Positions 37,116 to 49,741 are shown, numbered from the stretch's first letter. The stretch: 64,000 bases of DNA from Sclerodactyla briareus (GCA_026419785.1 JAODTK010005772.1:62001-126000); one strand, 5' to 3'. Notes: generated by a model not told the origin, from the letters alone. Made by a program: numbers and translations.

Positions 37116-38645
37116 GTTCTAATGATAGCATAGATAATCTTAGGATGAGTGATCTCATGTACAAGACCACAAAATACACCCTTCTCCTGTATATCTTTTC
37201 TGGACAACCTCATTATTGTTGTTTCAATGAAACCAAAGAATGCAAAAGTTTTATAAAAAAATTTTTCTTTAATTATTTCTATTATTTGTAATTGTTTCAG
37301 AGCCACTCCTTATTTTGCTAAGGACAATAGGAAGCCTTAACAGGCATAATGGAGGGATTTTTCAATACATTGGTGAAAAAACCGCATGCAACCCCCATAT
37401 GTTTTTTTTTCCCTTGAATATACCAATATCTGTCTTTTAAACACCAATCGCTTGCATATCCCCTCCGCACTAACCAGGAGGGTTTGTCCACTTTTACACA
37501 ACACTGCAATATTCAAATTTAGCACAAACTGTATGCTCTAACAGACAATGATATTAGCGACGAATGGCCAGCAACACATTAATTGTTACACTATTTGTAA
37601 AGTGCATTGTATCGGCCTGTGGTATGAAGGCATTTAAAGGTTTTCTGACACAAAAAAACCTCTGTTTTGTAAGCAAGGACTGAATGGACCCATATAGTTA
37701 GAATTAATCTCCCAAAAGAAAATATGGGATTTATGCAATACGTTTTCATTATGGCTAAGTGCACTGAATCGCAAAGGCATCATGGAGCCACATCCTTGTT
37801 AAAAGATTATGCTAGATCTTGGTAGGCTGGTATAAATGGCTCCTATCTGAAACAGCCCACTGTTTGTGCTCAGTGTTTCACAAAAATATATTCTTCACAT
37901 TTTCACATATCTATTACATTCCCCATACAAAGAGACAATCACTGTTCCAGACTATGAAGTGAATTGTACCCATGGCTTGTGACCAATCCCTATAAATGTG
38001 TACCATTCATTCGGGGAATTCTCTCTAGCTATACGTACAAACCAAAGCTCTAACAAGTTCCTGGCATTTACAAAGGTATCAGACAGACCTGTTAAAAGCC
38101 AGTGGAAAGAACCAATATTATATAAATATAACCTTGAAGCCAAGCTCCATCCTTGCTTCTTGCATTGTCCACAGAGTGATGTCCACAATGTTTTGCCTCA
38201 CTATGTATAGCCATTTTAATGTTCGGCTTTGGCAGCCAATTTAATATTTACCAGGAGATTATAATGGAGATTGATAATTGTTAGTGTATTAGCACATCGA
38301 GCCTAATTGCAGGGATCAACTTTCTTTTCGTACATGAACGTTAACTGTTATTTACCGCTCGAGTTGACTTGTGCTTATAGACAGAGAGAGGCACTATCAG
38401 CACTGGAAATCAGTGGAACAGGCCAAGTTCAAAGATAATTACCCACACCTCCATCCAAATTGCTTTAATTACAGTCAATTTGAGATAATCATCTTGCAGC
38501 CTATGACCAGGCGATCGCCAAAGAGTTCTCGCCTGTTGCGCGCTCGGTGGTTTCTATTATTCACTCACAAAAACCAACTAGTTCATGCGACCAACGTCTG
38601 TCAACTACCATCACATATTTTCATATTTTCCGTGTTGGGCACGCG
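37116..38645. other. Unannotated sequence
   Basis: No gene or recognised repeat. The open frames at 37998-38210 (plus) and 37952-38188 (minus) overlap each other and show no domain. Confidence 0.4.
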
Positions 38646-38648
38646 TGC

Positions 38649-39505
38649 CCCAGGTAAGAAGAGAGAAAGAAATCACCTCAAACAAATTGGTTGGTAAGAT
38701 AGGATTTGCTTGTGTCGGCGCTTGTAACAGCAGTAACTTGTCCCCAGATTTGATGGTTTACCCCTTCCCTCAGCTTTATAGTCTAACGGAGCTATTATAT
38801 GATGGAATTCCTATCAAATTCATGAATCACCAACCCACAATCCAGAATGTAACGACCGTACCGACTGATTTGGCGAAATTCTTACCCAGGGTTGAAATCG
38901 GAATAAATATGCAAATTAGGCCACTACAAGGACCTCTACTGACCCAGCTGTTATCTTTAAAAAATGATCAGTATCAAAGGTGGAACAACTACATTTTGTG
39001 GAAATCCACAAACTCTCGGACAATTGCATAAATTATGCAAATTAGACCATTAAATGACCTCCAATAACCCCGACTTCACTTTAAATTTCTCGGGAACCAG
39101 GGTAAACGAATCCCACCGAAATTGTGTAAATTGCAAATTTACCCTATTAGCATATTTTAGGCTTTTTTAGAATCTAATCAGTTCATCTACTGTCATCCAG
39201 GTCCTACATGCCAAACTCATCACTGTAGCATAACATACGGTTCTTGTGTAATCTTGCTAACACCTTAAACAATCATACATAAAATGACTAATTACTCAAC
39301 TTAATTAATGACTTAACTGCCCAAAATCTAATCATCTTGTGTACACCCATCCCCAGTGCTACACAAAAAAATTTAGTCCATAATCGGTCGCATGGTTTGT
39401 GATGAAATCTGCCAACGAGAACGTGTACATACACACACCACAACACACACACACACACACACAATTCCAAAGTGACCACTAGTCTCTTCCTGAATTTCAT
39501 TCAGG
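38649..39505 (+). mobile_element. Family A element, near full-length (copy A2)
   Basis: Collinear with 8803-9699 from left end 'ccccaggtaagaagagagaa' to right end 'ctcttcctgaatttcattca'. It has internal units ('gcataaattatgcaaattag', 'aatgacctccaataacccc'), a longer CA tract (about 39431-39462) and a shortened terminal palindrome AGTG-AC-CACT (39471-39480). The 148-codon frame at 38585-39031 reads through it and is not a gene. Confidence 0.75.
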
Positions 39506-41685
39506 CGATATAAAAGTACAAGACATCTCTGCAACAGATAGATCGGAATAATCGCACTTCCCCATCGATTGGTTCAAGAAGGGACCCAGTCTAATTCCTC
39601 ATAATACTACAAAAAAAGGCCAAATCTTTCAATTCGGCACCTTCCTCGTTCTTTGGCTTCTTAGAGAGTGATAGTAAAGCTCTCCTGATTTTCGAACACT
39701 TCATCCCACATTCCCTCTTATGCACTAAACCATGACTGTATTGTTCCAGCACATATATTAACAGGGGCCTGCATGCACTGACCATTTTTTCTAAAATATA
39801 TAGTCCACTCAAGGGCTGTTCACACTAATGCGATAGATGGGATACATAGTTATTGGCCGTTGGGTTACAAGTGTCATTTTCAATAGGAGTGTTTCACACT
39901 AGTGCGATACTTGACACTAAACTATTGACTCAAGGTTGAAAAATATTTTAACTTTTTCGTAACACCAATGGTTGCATCAGCGTCCACCACTATCATGTGC
40001 CTCAAAGGGCAGGAGATATGCAGTTGGCAGTGATGAGTGTTTCTTTAGCATTCAATGAACTGTCCACATGATGGGCCCCAGGGCCAGGGCCCTAATACTT
40101 TTCCAATTTCAGTGGCTTTTGGAAGAAAAACATTCGCCCCCCCAAAACTATTTTCGGGGGCCTACTTAAGAGCTTTAGGGGCTACTTGAATAAACATTTA
40201 ATTTGTTCAAATACCCCCTCAAAATAGCTATGGACAGCATGATTGGAAGTGATTGGAACGGATCCTGCGTAGGTGGACATGGCTTCAGCATCATGTGGTC
40301 CTCTCGTTAGCTGCACCTGCACGGTACACTATAAATCGACAGGTTCAATTATTTCTTGATTTTGGGTACATTTTCCCAGAAAAATTGCCCCTTCTCAAAA
40401 TCATTTTTGGGTGTGCTATTTCAAAGTGCTACTTAATATGGTAATGATAAAGAAAGGGTGACTCTGCCTACAGTTTTAGTTGTAGCTGCATGATGGCAAT
40501 CCCTGGAGACCCAAGAACTGCCCTCTTATTTGATGGTTCCCCACTGTACACAGTACCTTTGGGGAACTAGGCCATGCCCCCCCCCCCACCCATATCTAGT
40601 ACGACGCCTCTCATGCGTAGCTGAGTCTGAGGCTGTAAATTTGGCTGTTTTGCCACAGTTCCAATCAGGTGTTAGGCAGTGACCTCACTATGAAGTATAT
40701 GGCCGAGAGGAATAAGCCACTGCTGGCTGTTTTTGTGTTATTTCTACAGTTTACAATCCCAATGATACTGGCACCTAGACACTCCCAACCTAGATACGCC
40801 CAAATCTAACCACTTTCATGCTTATGGTCCGCTCTGTGAGATTTCACTAAAATCAATAACTTCTGGTTTCCTAGTGCCAGTTAACATGTCGGTGGTTCTA
40901 ATCTTGTCATATTGTCTCGGAGGTGACAAGGTGAGGGAATGGATAGCTACGATCACAAATTCGAGTTTCGAAAAACTGGTATCCTAACTACACACTGCTA
41001 CAAGCAAATTCAACATTAGCCACCCAAGCAATCTTCCGGGGGGAATTTGTGGTCATAATTTCTTAATAGGTTGTTTTTAGTTTGGTTTGTCATAAATCAC
41101 TCTCATACCTTTCTTGCAAAGAATTCTATCATTTTCCCACGTTTTCGACAGTGTTTCGCCGCAATAACTAATGCTAAGAATCCCAACTTAAATTTGAGAA
41201 TTTTTTCCTGCAAAAAACACCTGTTTTCTGGTGAATTGGCCATTTGATGACTGCGTATGATATGATCGCATCGATCATTGATCTTCGTATCCTGATCAGC
41301 CCCCAACCTCTGCGTCGCTTGCAAGTGGTACGTACATACCTGTAATAATATATCCGCACTGTTTATAAACATGTGCTGGTCGCAGTGGGGGTTCAATGCC
41401 AGTACTCAGTGTGTGTGACTCACTGGAATATTTTTATTGAGTTGAGTTGTAATAACCAGTGGTCTTACTAACATCGTGATTCACAGAAATCATAACCCGT
41501 TTTCGATTGGTATGATTTGGCACAGAACCAGAATCTCTTTTTTGCTTGTACATACCAAATGGCCAATAAGAAATTTTTCTGGGCGATTTTCCAATATTTT
41601 ACATATTTTCGCCGCCCTGAATGGGATTTTCGAGACATCTTTTCTAACTTTCGTGGGCGAATTCGCTCTCCGCCCCCGTGTTTTT
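39506..41685. other. Long unannotated stretch
   Basis: No gene. A 'ttcacactaatgcgata' block (39822) is repeated as 'ttcacactagtgcgata' (39894), about 72 bp apart in the same orientation. A C-run lies at about 40577. The overlapping frames at 41468-41831 have no domain. Confidence 0.4.
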
Positions 41686-41689
41686 TTCG

Positions 41690-42490
41690 AACGCTGCCCA
41701 GGGCCCCACTGGGCTTTGTGTCCTGACACCTGGGCATCACAAACAAGAAGTATAGCTATCAGATCATCATGATACCGAACAGTCAGCACCACTGTTGCAA
41801 ACAGAATTTGTAGGAGATGCAAGATGTTCATTATTTCATATAATGGCCTGGGCCCAAAATTCTCAAACCCCCCAATGGCCCTCTACCCAAGGTACCATTA
41901 CATGTATGACTTAACGCTTGTGGGAGAAGATGATTAGTGTACAAATTGTGTAATTTTGTGAAAATTTCATGGGAGGGCTCTGGCCCATGTGACCTTGATT
42001 AAACTTCCTGAACATGCCAAAGGGTATGGCTGTTAGACCATCATTATGACCAAATGTCATCAACGTGCAGCCAAAATTTGTGAGAGGAAAGCATTTTGCT
42101 AATTCCACAGATGAGCAGGCCCCAAGAGCCCCCACCCTGGCCTTGGGTCCTAAATCCCCTGGCACCCTTAAGGTACGCTTTTAGACCAACATTATCACGG
42201 AACATTAGCACTTTGCAACAAAATTTAGGAGATACAAGATTTTGCAGTATTTCATATAGGGAGCCCTGAGGCCCAACTGGCCCAGAGCCCAAAAATCCTG
42301 ATCCCCCAATGGCCCTCTACCCAAGACGCATACATTTACTTTGAAGACAACCATTTGAAGCTTGTGCGGATAGGGATTTCCACATACCATTGTCTGTTCA
42401 TAGAATGGAAACTTGGGTTCAAGTGGTACCTTGACCTCAAATTCCTGACAACCCCGAGGTACAGGCTGTCAGATCTCATTATGACTGAAC
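41690..42490 (+). repeat. Family D tandem array
   Basis: Five to six sub-units: 'cagggccccactgggctttg', 'atgataccgaacagtcagca', 'ttgtaggagatgcaaga', 'cattatttcatataatgg', 'caatggccctctacccaa', 'gccaaagggtatggctgtta', 'gaccatcattatgaccaaat', 'ttgaagcttgtgcgg'. Same family as 6585-8105. Confidence 0.75.
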
Positions 42491-43125
42491 ATATGACTGA
42501 ACTGCACATCTTTTCCAAATATACAGAGAATATACAAAACCCACTACTTTAAAGCTGATCACTTCAAGGTAGGGTTTAGTATCAATTGTCCATATCGTTA
42601 AAATATGAGGAAGGTGTCAGAATTGTTCCACCCACAAACAGCCCCAATCGAACCAGGTTCATAACCCGCCCATAAAAAGCTGCTTGACTAGCATCCTGTA
42701 CTTATTGTGTTCACAAAAATGCTTCCGACTAACCTTGTTGATCTCAAAGACTTTGACCTAGCTGACCTCAAATCGATCTCAACGGATTCGCACTAACATT
42801 CAATAGTAACTTTCCTCTAATGCATACCGTCATGCATTTGAAGCAGCAACACAACCATGGAGTCCACTATGTTTATAGGTGATCGAGTGACACACCAGCT
42901 AACATGAAAGTTATAGTTTCAGCTCAAGAGGCTGTGAAACATGTCGGTATTGTCTGAAAACAATAGAACAAAGATACTAGAATACTGAAAGCCACAATAT
43001 GACTCACTACTGTGGCAATCAGTATTATGGCTGTCATTAAACATTACAGCACAATATGTGAATAATGCAACCATCATTTCATGAGCACCCAAAATACTGC
43101 AAAAATACTGCAATTTTTTTTTTCA
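42491..43125. other. Unannotated sequence, possibly diverged family B
   Basis: Weak family-B-like wording ('gactttgacctagctgacctc') around 42745 but no reliable unit. No gene. Confidence 0.3.
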
Positions 43126-43129
43126 TATT

Positions 43130-43585
43130 AGGGAACCACATACCAGTATGAACTACATCCATACAGATAAGCCCTTGCCACAACTAAAGGTAGCCAAAAT
43201 TCAAATTTCACAATATCCCCATTTCCTCCCAAACCTGGCTCCAGTCACACCAAGAACGATAAGTGTCCCTGTTTTTTCCCTAAGGACACTAGGAATTTCA
43301 CCCTGATCGGACAGGCATTCTGTATTTTCTGATTTTTCAGACTTGACCTCTGTTGACCTCAGATGACCTTTGACCGACCCCCAAACATAGGGACCATTGG
43401 ATCATGGGGAAGCCATATACCAAGTAATGAACTTGATTAATCCAAGGGGGTGAGTTATTGTGTTAACAACTCAAATTTGCCAAATGGTCCAATTTTTCAC
43501 AATTTCCCATTTTTTCTCAAATCTGACCCCCCGTCTGCACCAAAATCATAGGGTTCCTGTATTCCCTATACTGACTAATATTTAG
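43130..43585 (+). repeat. Family B internal units, about 1.5 copies
   Basis: 'gggaaccacataccagtatg', 'ttcaaatttcacaatatccc', 'gtcacaccaagaacgataa', 'accctgatcggacaggcatt', 'cagacttgacctctgttgac', 'tgacctttgacc' and 'ggtgagttattgtgtt' in order. No element ends visible. Confidence 0.65.
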
Positions 43586-44100
43586 AGCAAGTACTATGTC
43601 TTTAAATAATCTTTAGAAGAAAACTTCCTCACTTTCAGTGTATTCTTTCTTTAGTTATGTACATAAATTTTCCAGAGATGTACGTCCTTAACGCTAAAGT
43701 GTTTTGTCCCTAGGGCAAAACCAATAACATAGATACATCGGACATGAGATAAGTGGTTGTGATGCTATCTTGTTTATGGTTACATCTAATTAGTTTGCAT
43801 TGTGGCCTTGAAACTTTTACAATGGTTCTCGAAAACTTGAAGAAAAAAAAATTCTCTGTGTGCGTCATAAACGGGCCGTTTTTGGATTATTACTTTTGAA
43901 ACACAATAGTCAAAATGATTGACAATGCTTATGGTGAAGTATAAATAAAGTACCACATATGGGAAAATTCACGAAATCATCTGGTTTTAATACTTTGACT
44001 GAGTAAATGCTCTGAGGTGTACGTCCATAATGCAGGAATTGCCATTTGGCATTCTACCATTATTTTTCAATATCAATTTCTGAACATTGCTCAACCAAAC
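43586..44100. other. Unannotated sequence
   Basis: No gene. 'tgtacgtcc.taa' occurs at 43679 and 44017, about 340 bp apart in direct orientation; this could be chance. Confidence 0.35.
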
Positions 44101-44104
44101 CAGA

Positions 44105-44530
44105 AAGGCCAAAAGGCTTAGTGATTCCTTGACTCTTTCTGACAGTTATAACCGACCAAGGACCAAATGGGAGATTGTACCAGCTCATTATGGGCAACCT
44201 AACACTAAACATTTCTCATTCTTGTCCAACCACCCAATGGGGTTCCTGGTTCCTTGATAGGGAGCTTACAATGCTAAATTCCAAAGTTTTCAGACTTTGA
44301 CCTCTGGTGACCTCTGACATACCCCCAAACAATAGGGTTCTTTCTACATCATTGGAACACACATACCAAGTATACGGGCTCCATCAGCCAGGTGGACTCC
44401 AGGAGTCTATTTATCACGTTTTTACAAGATGGGCGTCACATACGCACACAACACCACAACACAACCCATACACCTATAATGACTGCTCGATCCTCTGACT
44501 TCATCAAGGAATCAAAAATGACTAAGAAAG
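44105..44530 (+). mobile_element. Family B element, compact (copy B2)
   Basis: Left end 'aaggcttagtgattccttga' with 'ctctttctgacagttataac', 'gaccaaatgggagattgta' and 'gctcattatgggcaacct', one partial internal unit ('cagactttgacctctggtga', 'caataggg', 'acacataccaagtat'), a degenerate CA tract (44440-44466), then the palindrome GATCCT...AGGAATC (44489-44513) and 'aaaaatgactaagaaa'. The inner CTTAGT/TTCCTTGA wording of the left end is partly mirrored at the right end. The shortest copy, and so the best guide to the ends. Confidence 0.7.
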
Positions 44531-46435
44531 TTTAAACAATGCATGAGTTTTCAGCTCTCACGGTTATAGGGCTCAAGACCCTCCTTCACACTGGTATTCA
44601 CCTCTAAAATGTGGGATTATCTGGATATTTGCAACCCACAGCATACACAAGTTTCCATGCTGGGAAAAAAAAAAATTGCACACTGCCAGCTTGCCCTGGG
44701 CCAACACTTGGCCAACAACTAGATGTTTAGTGAATATCATCCTGATTTGCCTCTCCCAATCATGGGATCCTGGTGACACACCTGCCATTTAAGTGCTTCA
44801 TACACAATAAAGTGAAATGAAATCAACAAATCAAAGATACATGTCGTGCATTGAAAGTCACACTAAAATGACCCAACTTTACCCGGACATAGGCTGTCCT
44901 AAACATCACAGCTTGCGCGCTCATACTAACCAACTCCATGGCTGATGGAGGCAAATTAGTTCCACAGCAAATGTTATCAGAAGTTAATAAGAAGACAATG
45001 CTGGCGAGAGCAGTGAAGCATGAGCAAGGGTTGCCATCAGAAGGGCAGAAAAACTAGGTGTGCCATTATTAGAATTGCGTATGCCAGTTTACGCCTCACT
45101 AGTCAAATAGTAGAACAATTGTTGTGTTGCATGTTCTGCAAAAACATGCAAAGTACTATAGGTCGGTTAGCAGTTTGGGCAGTCCTAAAAATTGAAAATG
45201 TTAGGCCCATGCACTATTTTAGGTTAGGCATTTCAGGATTCAAACAAGCCCCTTGGTCGCTTACAATTTGTTTAACACTTTGAGTAGACAGAGGCATTTT
45301 CGATTAATAAAGCATGCAGGTGTGAACAATTAGTGGGTGGCATAAATGAGTGATGTATTTGAGTGCATCTCCTGCTCACAGCAGGTTCCAGATTGTTCCG
45401 GATCTGAGGAATAAACTGCAACGGGGAGACTTTCACTGGCGAATAACGTTGAGACTATGATTTTAGCACTGTAAAAATCAACGGAAGAAGGCGCTGCCGA
45501 GTGTCGTTATTAGCTAAATTAGTAGTCGAGACTTTTCATGAACCAGTAGAATTTGGCCTGCTATGTTTTATTCCTATTCCTCAACCCTAAAATTAGAATA
45601 CCCAAATGATTACAGGTTTTTTTTATCTCGAGATCTATATCTTTGTATCTCTAACAGTAAGGCAAAAGCTAAGTAAATTTGTCAAGTCCCTAATGTGGAA
45701 ATGCTATAAAAAAAACACTAAATGAGCCTGGAAATATTTGTACTGTTGGGGCACTAAGCTCTTGTCAGACGAAATGCAACCCCGCTGGCACCACCCTTCA
45801 AAAATGAGCAATGCTTTTTTTGGCTACCTTTGTATGTCCGTTAAGGCAGTAAGCCCTCTGATGCGCGCATATACTGAGAAGCCGGTCTGCTCATAAACTA
45901 CAGAAGTCTCACGTCACCTTACAATACTGCCTTCACTTAAGACGCAGCAAAATGATCAGTATAATCAATTGTTGTGTTACTCTGACCACTACTGTCATTG
46001 CAAACACCACTGAATTGCATAACACTGACTGTTATTGCAAAAAAAACGACGGCAATCACAATAACAGGTAGCTTGGCAGGTTGTAGAATATTGGATGAAG
46101 TCTGATCAACAAAACCTAATCATCCTACAGAGTGCCTCGCAAGGAGCAAATGGAGCCCTCAAGGTAACAAAATAAAAGGACTGCAGGTGCATTTACCACT
46201 TCAGGGGTCAGAGGATCATTACCCCTCATGGGCCTGGGGGCTATATTCATGTTTATCCATTCATTGCTATTTACGGCTTGCACCAACCCCTCCCAACAAG
46301 TTTGACCTGTGCTATTATCCCATACCACCCTTTTTCAAGCATGTTAACACAACGCTGACACATAAATTTTAGGTATTTTTTTTCTGAACCCTCTCTCAGT
46401 TGGTCATTTAGACAATTAGGCATCTGGCACCCAGT
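44531..46435. other. Long unannotated stretch
   Basis: No gene or recognised repeat. The plus-strand frame at 45020-45283 (87 codons) lacks a domain. Confidence 0.4.
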
Positions 46436-46439
46436 GCAG

Positions 46440-46595
46440 CCAAAGCCCCAATTTACAGGGTACCTCCAGCCCCCAAAATTTTGATGAATCGATGTGTTAC
46501 TATCTAGCGGAGCGCCACCAGTGGTCGGCGCGGAGCGTGTCAGAAAATTTGGGGTTTTACAAACCTCCCATATGACCGGGAATGTCACTCCTTGA
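46440..46595 (-). repeat. Interspersed repeat, copy 1 of 2
   Basis: Its reverse complement aligns with 50850-51000: 'catatgggaggtttg' with 'acatgggaaggccaggtttc', then 'ggtggcgctccgct' followed by 'agatagtaacaca'. The two copies lie about 4.4 kb apart in opposite orientation. Family not recognised. Confidence 0.5.
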
Positions 46596-46888
46596 GCAGT
46601 GTGACTATATGTACGCCAGATCCATAAACCTGGGGTCTGTCTGCAAAATCGTAGTTATTAATGAAATGTATGTATGAAGACTGATGATGCATATCAGATG
46701 GTTTGGAGAACGCAAATTCCCGCTGAGGGAGATCTCGGGGAAAGGTCTGTCACCCTCGAACCCCCACCCCCCCTCTTAAAAAATCAACTTTCTTCCCCAT
46801 TACGGTGATTTCAGTGCCATGATCGAAACTGCAGTAATTATGATCCTCATCCAGGTAGGCCCCCTTTCCCGCCCCCATTGGCCACCCC

Positions 46889-46975
46889 TGGGTCCACGTG
46901 GTTAGCGTATAAGACTTGCAGTCTGTTAGGGGCTTGGGTCGCCTCTCGTAGGTGGGACGAACTAAACCTGGACAG
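46889..46975 (+). repeat. tRNA-like sequence, probable SINE head
   Basis: 'cacgtggttagcgtataaga' followed by 'cttgcagtctgttaggggct' and 'tgggtcgcctctcg' looks like the D-arm, anticodon arm (GCA-like) and degraded T-arm of a tRNA. Box B is not intact (GGGTCGCCTC), so this is not a functional tRNA gene. No SINE body identified. Confidence 0.35.
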
Positions 46976-47570
46976 ATTAACATGTTTTAAAAACAACTTT
47001 GTTTCCTCGCATTTTACAATAGTTGATCAACTAAGTGAAAAATTATTACGTACGTTTAAAAGACGCCAAAAGTGGGACAAATTAAATTGGTGTCTTTGAA
47101 ACTACTTAACATTTTTTTTAAGAAGTGTTGTAACAAACATGAATCAAGGTTTATATGTTATTGTTGTATCGCAACATATCTTGTAAGCCAATTTATAGCA
47201 ATTTTTTTACAGTATACAATTCGATACCTATCTGCTGTGTTGGTGTCTTTTTATTTGAAACGTACGTAACCCCTAACCCATTACTGCAAGATAGTCAATG
47301 ATAAAGTCCTTCCGAAGACATGTCATTTGGTATTTCTTCATGGTCATCATAAAGCTGTAAAAAAATGCAAGCATCACTCTACTATTTTTAATCTAAGGAC
47401 TAACCTTTTTCAAATGTCCCACTTTGTTGCCGAGTACTGTGGCCTTGTACATACCAGCGTGATTATTGTTCATCTCGAATAATCTAGAGTTACGTCAGTC
47501 GGTCATCACTTGTAATTTGCAAAAAATGCTGACTCTGTTTCCTTCTTGTTTTCAATGCCAAAATACCCCC
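46976..47570. other. Unannotated sequence
   Basis: No supported feature. Confidence 0.4.
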
Positions 47571-47574
47571 AGAT

Positions 47575-48335
47575 GAACCTTTGACCTCAAATTTCCTGAC
47601 ATCCCGTATTAATATTAGTCACCGACAATACTGACAATTTTCATGAGGCATCCAATTTAAACTGTAGGAGAAGAACCTTGACTGTTTGAAACAAAATTTA
47701 CCAAAGTGGACCCAGATGACCTTTGCTCCCAAATTCCTAACACCCCGAATGTACCATTGTCCCAATATAATAATGACCAACTATCACGACATTCATTTCA
47801 TCTCTGGGAGGAGAAGCCTTTTGTGTGTTTGACCAAAAAAATGAGCTTTTTTTGGCCAAAATGACCCCTAGTGCCCTTGACCTCAAATTCCTGTACAACC
47901 CGTATGTAAATTAGGCACCGATAATACTGACCAAGTTCATGACCATCCGATCTGAACTAGGAGAAGCATTTTTTTTGTTTAGTTTTTACCACAAAAATCA
48001 CCTTTTTCGGCCAAAATGACCCCTAGAACGACCTTTGCCTCTCGAATTCCTGAACACCCCGTATGAAACATTGGTCACCACGAATACTGACCCAGTTTCA
48101 TGAAAATCGATTTGACTGGAGGAGAGGTATCTTGCAAGTTTTTTTTCGCAAAATGGCCAAAATTGACCCCATAATGACCTTTGGAAACCTCGACTTCCTG
48201 AAAAGCCGATGCCCCTTCACCTCAGTGATCATTGTGACCAGTTTCATTCTGATCCACCATACCCCGTAGGAGGAGGAGCAATTTGAAATCAATTGTTGCA
48301 GAATTGTCTCCATTTTTTTCCCGAGATATGATCTT
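47575..48335 (+). repeat. Family E tandem array, about 150-bp unit, five copies
   Basis: 'aaattcctgacatcccgta'-type blocks start near 47592, 47730, 47885, 48046 and 48190. Each is preceded by 'gacc.ctagatgacctttg'-type wording and followed by 'ggtcacc..taatactgacc', 'agtttcatgaccatccgatc', 'ctg.aggagaagcattttt' and 'aaaatgacccc'. The layout (AAATTCCTGAACACCCC, then an 'atactgacc' block, then AGGAGAAGCATTTT) mirrors half a family D unit. Confidence 0.75.
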
Positions 48336-49740
48336 CCCATGATACAATGTGTTATCTTTTCCTTTACTGAACCGGCTCTATAACACCTTTGGTTTTTTTG
48401 TTTTTTCTCCAGCCTTCTCTTCTTTCAGTATCTTGTGGACTTGTCCAGGACCACCCCCAGGCCCACTCCTACTGATCTCCCCCTTTGGAAACAAAAAGTG
48501 GCAAAATGACCGTCTTGGTCAGACAAATTTGAGGGGAATCATGTATGATAGTGCAAAGACCCCCCCCCCCCCCCAACAAAAGGAGGTTGCTGTTCTGCTA
48601 TCAATCGAATATCGATAATGACACCAGTAGATTGCTGGAGCTTGTACACATTGATTTGATAGCTAGGCTGCACATGCCTGTCTACACATATGGTGCACTT
48701 CCACTAATGACACCTACAGCTCAGCTGTAATGATGTAGCACAGGAAAGAGATATGCCAGCGCCTTACCTGGAACTACAATTAGATGGACCGAGCTCTATG
48801 TACCTCCAGCGCAGAAGTCCCTAAACGGTGCCGACACGTGAGAAAGACAGTCTTCCAGAGAAGCTTAGATCTCATATGGAACAAATTTGATTTGCCGACT
48901 GAGTAATAGGTTTCAAAAATAGCGGGGGTGGTAAAGAGGGCAGCAGACAATTATAACTGTGGGCACCATCAGTGCATGCACAACAAAACGAGAACAAGTT
49001 TGAAACGTCTCTCAGTAATCTTTAATCCACTGGAGCCTATTTCACATGAATGGAAAGAATCAATAATGCCTATGTGAACAAAAGCCCTCCACTCTCTGCG
49101 CCTTTAGTGATATTGGCATATCCAGGGACCCTCATATGTACCAATAAAGTCGATGTATATTCTTACACACTTCATTGCAAGAGGATCAACAGAGAAAATT
49201 AAAAACCAGCCGGATGAAGGATGAGTGGGAGAGATAGTAATGATGAATGCAAGTTTATCGTTGATATGGTGATCACATCATGGCAAATTAGAGAACCAAT
49301 ACTTTATATTTACAGAGCGAGAATGCTAATGTAGGAGCACTCAATAGTTTTTTGGTTTTAGTTAGAGGAGATCTCAAGGAGAGAAGGCACAGTAGCTCAC
49401 TTGTTTAATTGTAGTATCATGTGATTGTATTGTGACTTTCATACGTTAAATGTATCTATCAAATTTCTTGAATGTCTTGAATAACTTTCACAGCCTGCAT
49501 GAGTTATGCACATTGTCAACAAATGATTATTTTATGTCAAGGCGTCATATGTCAAGGCCTGAATACATAATAGTACTTGTACCATGCCTATATTGTCAAG
49601 TAATTGAAAGTGGATCAATTGGTCTTGAAGGTTGGGGCAGAATATCCCAAGGCCATACTTCATCTACTCTCGTGGCCGTACGCATGATCCCTTATCATTC
49701 TTCTTGAAATCTGGCAATAGAAGTGCCAATTAAGAACTTA
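48336..49740. other. Unannotated sequence
   Basis: No gene. A C-run lies at 48561-48574. Open frames of up to 89 codons have no domain. Confidence 0.4.
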
Positions 49741-49741
49741 A

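Noticed and set aside
38585-39031. 148-codon plus-strand open frame
   Set aside because: It spans the family A element and its minisatellite units, which are non-coding in other copies.
39809-39940. A short transposon bounded by 8-bp ACTCAAGG copies
   Set aside because: The interior has direct, not inverted, TTCACACTA-type repeats and no terminal inverted repeats; the flanking match may be chance.
41468-41831. A coding gene from overlapping frames of about 100 codons on both strands
   Set aside because: Frames overlap on opposite strands, run into the family D array, and show no domain.
43674-44035. Direct repeats 'tgtacgtcc' about 340 bp apart as ends of an element
   Set aside because: The match is short and no other end features or internal motifs were found.
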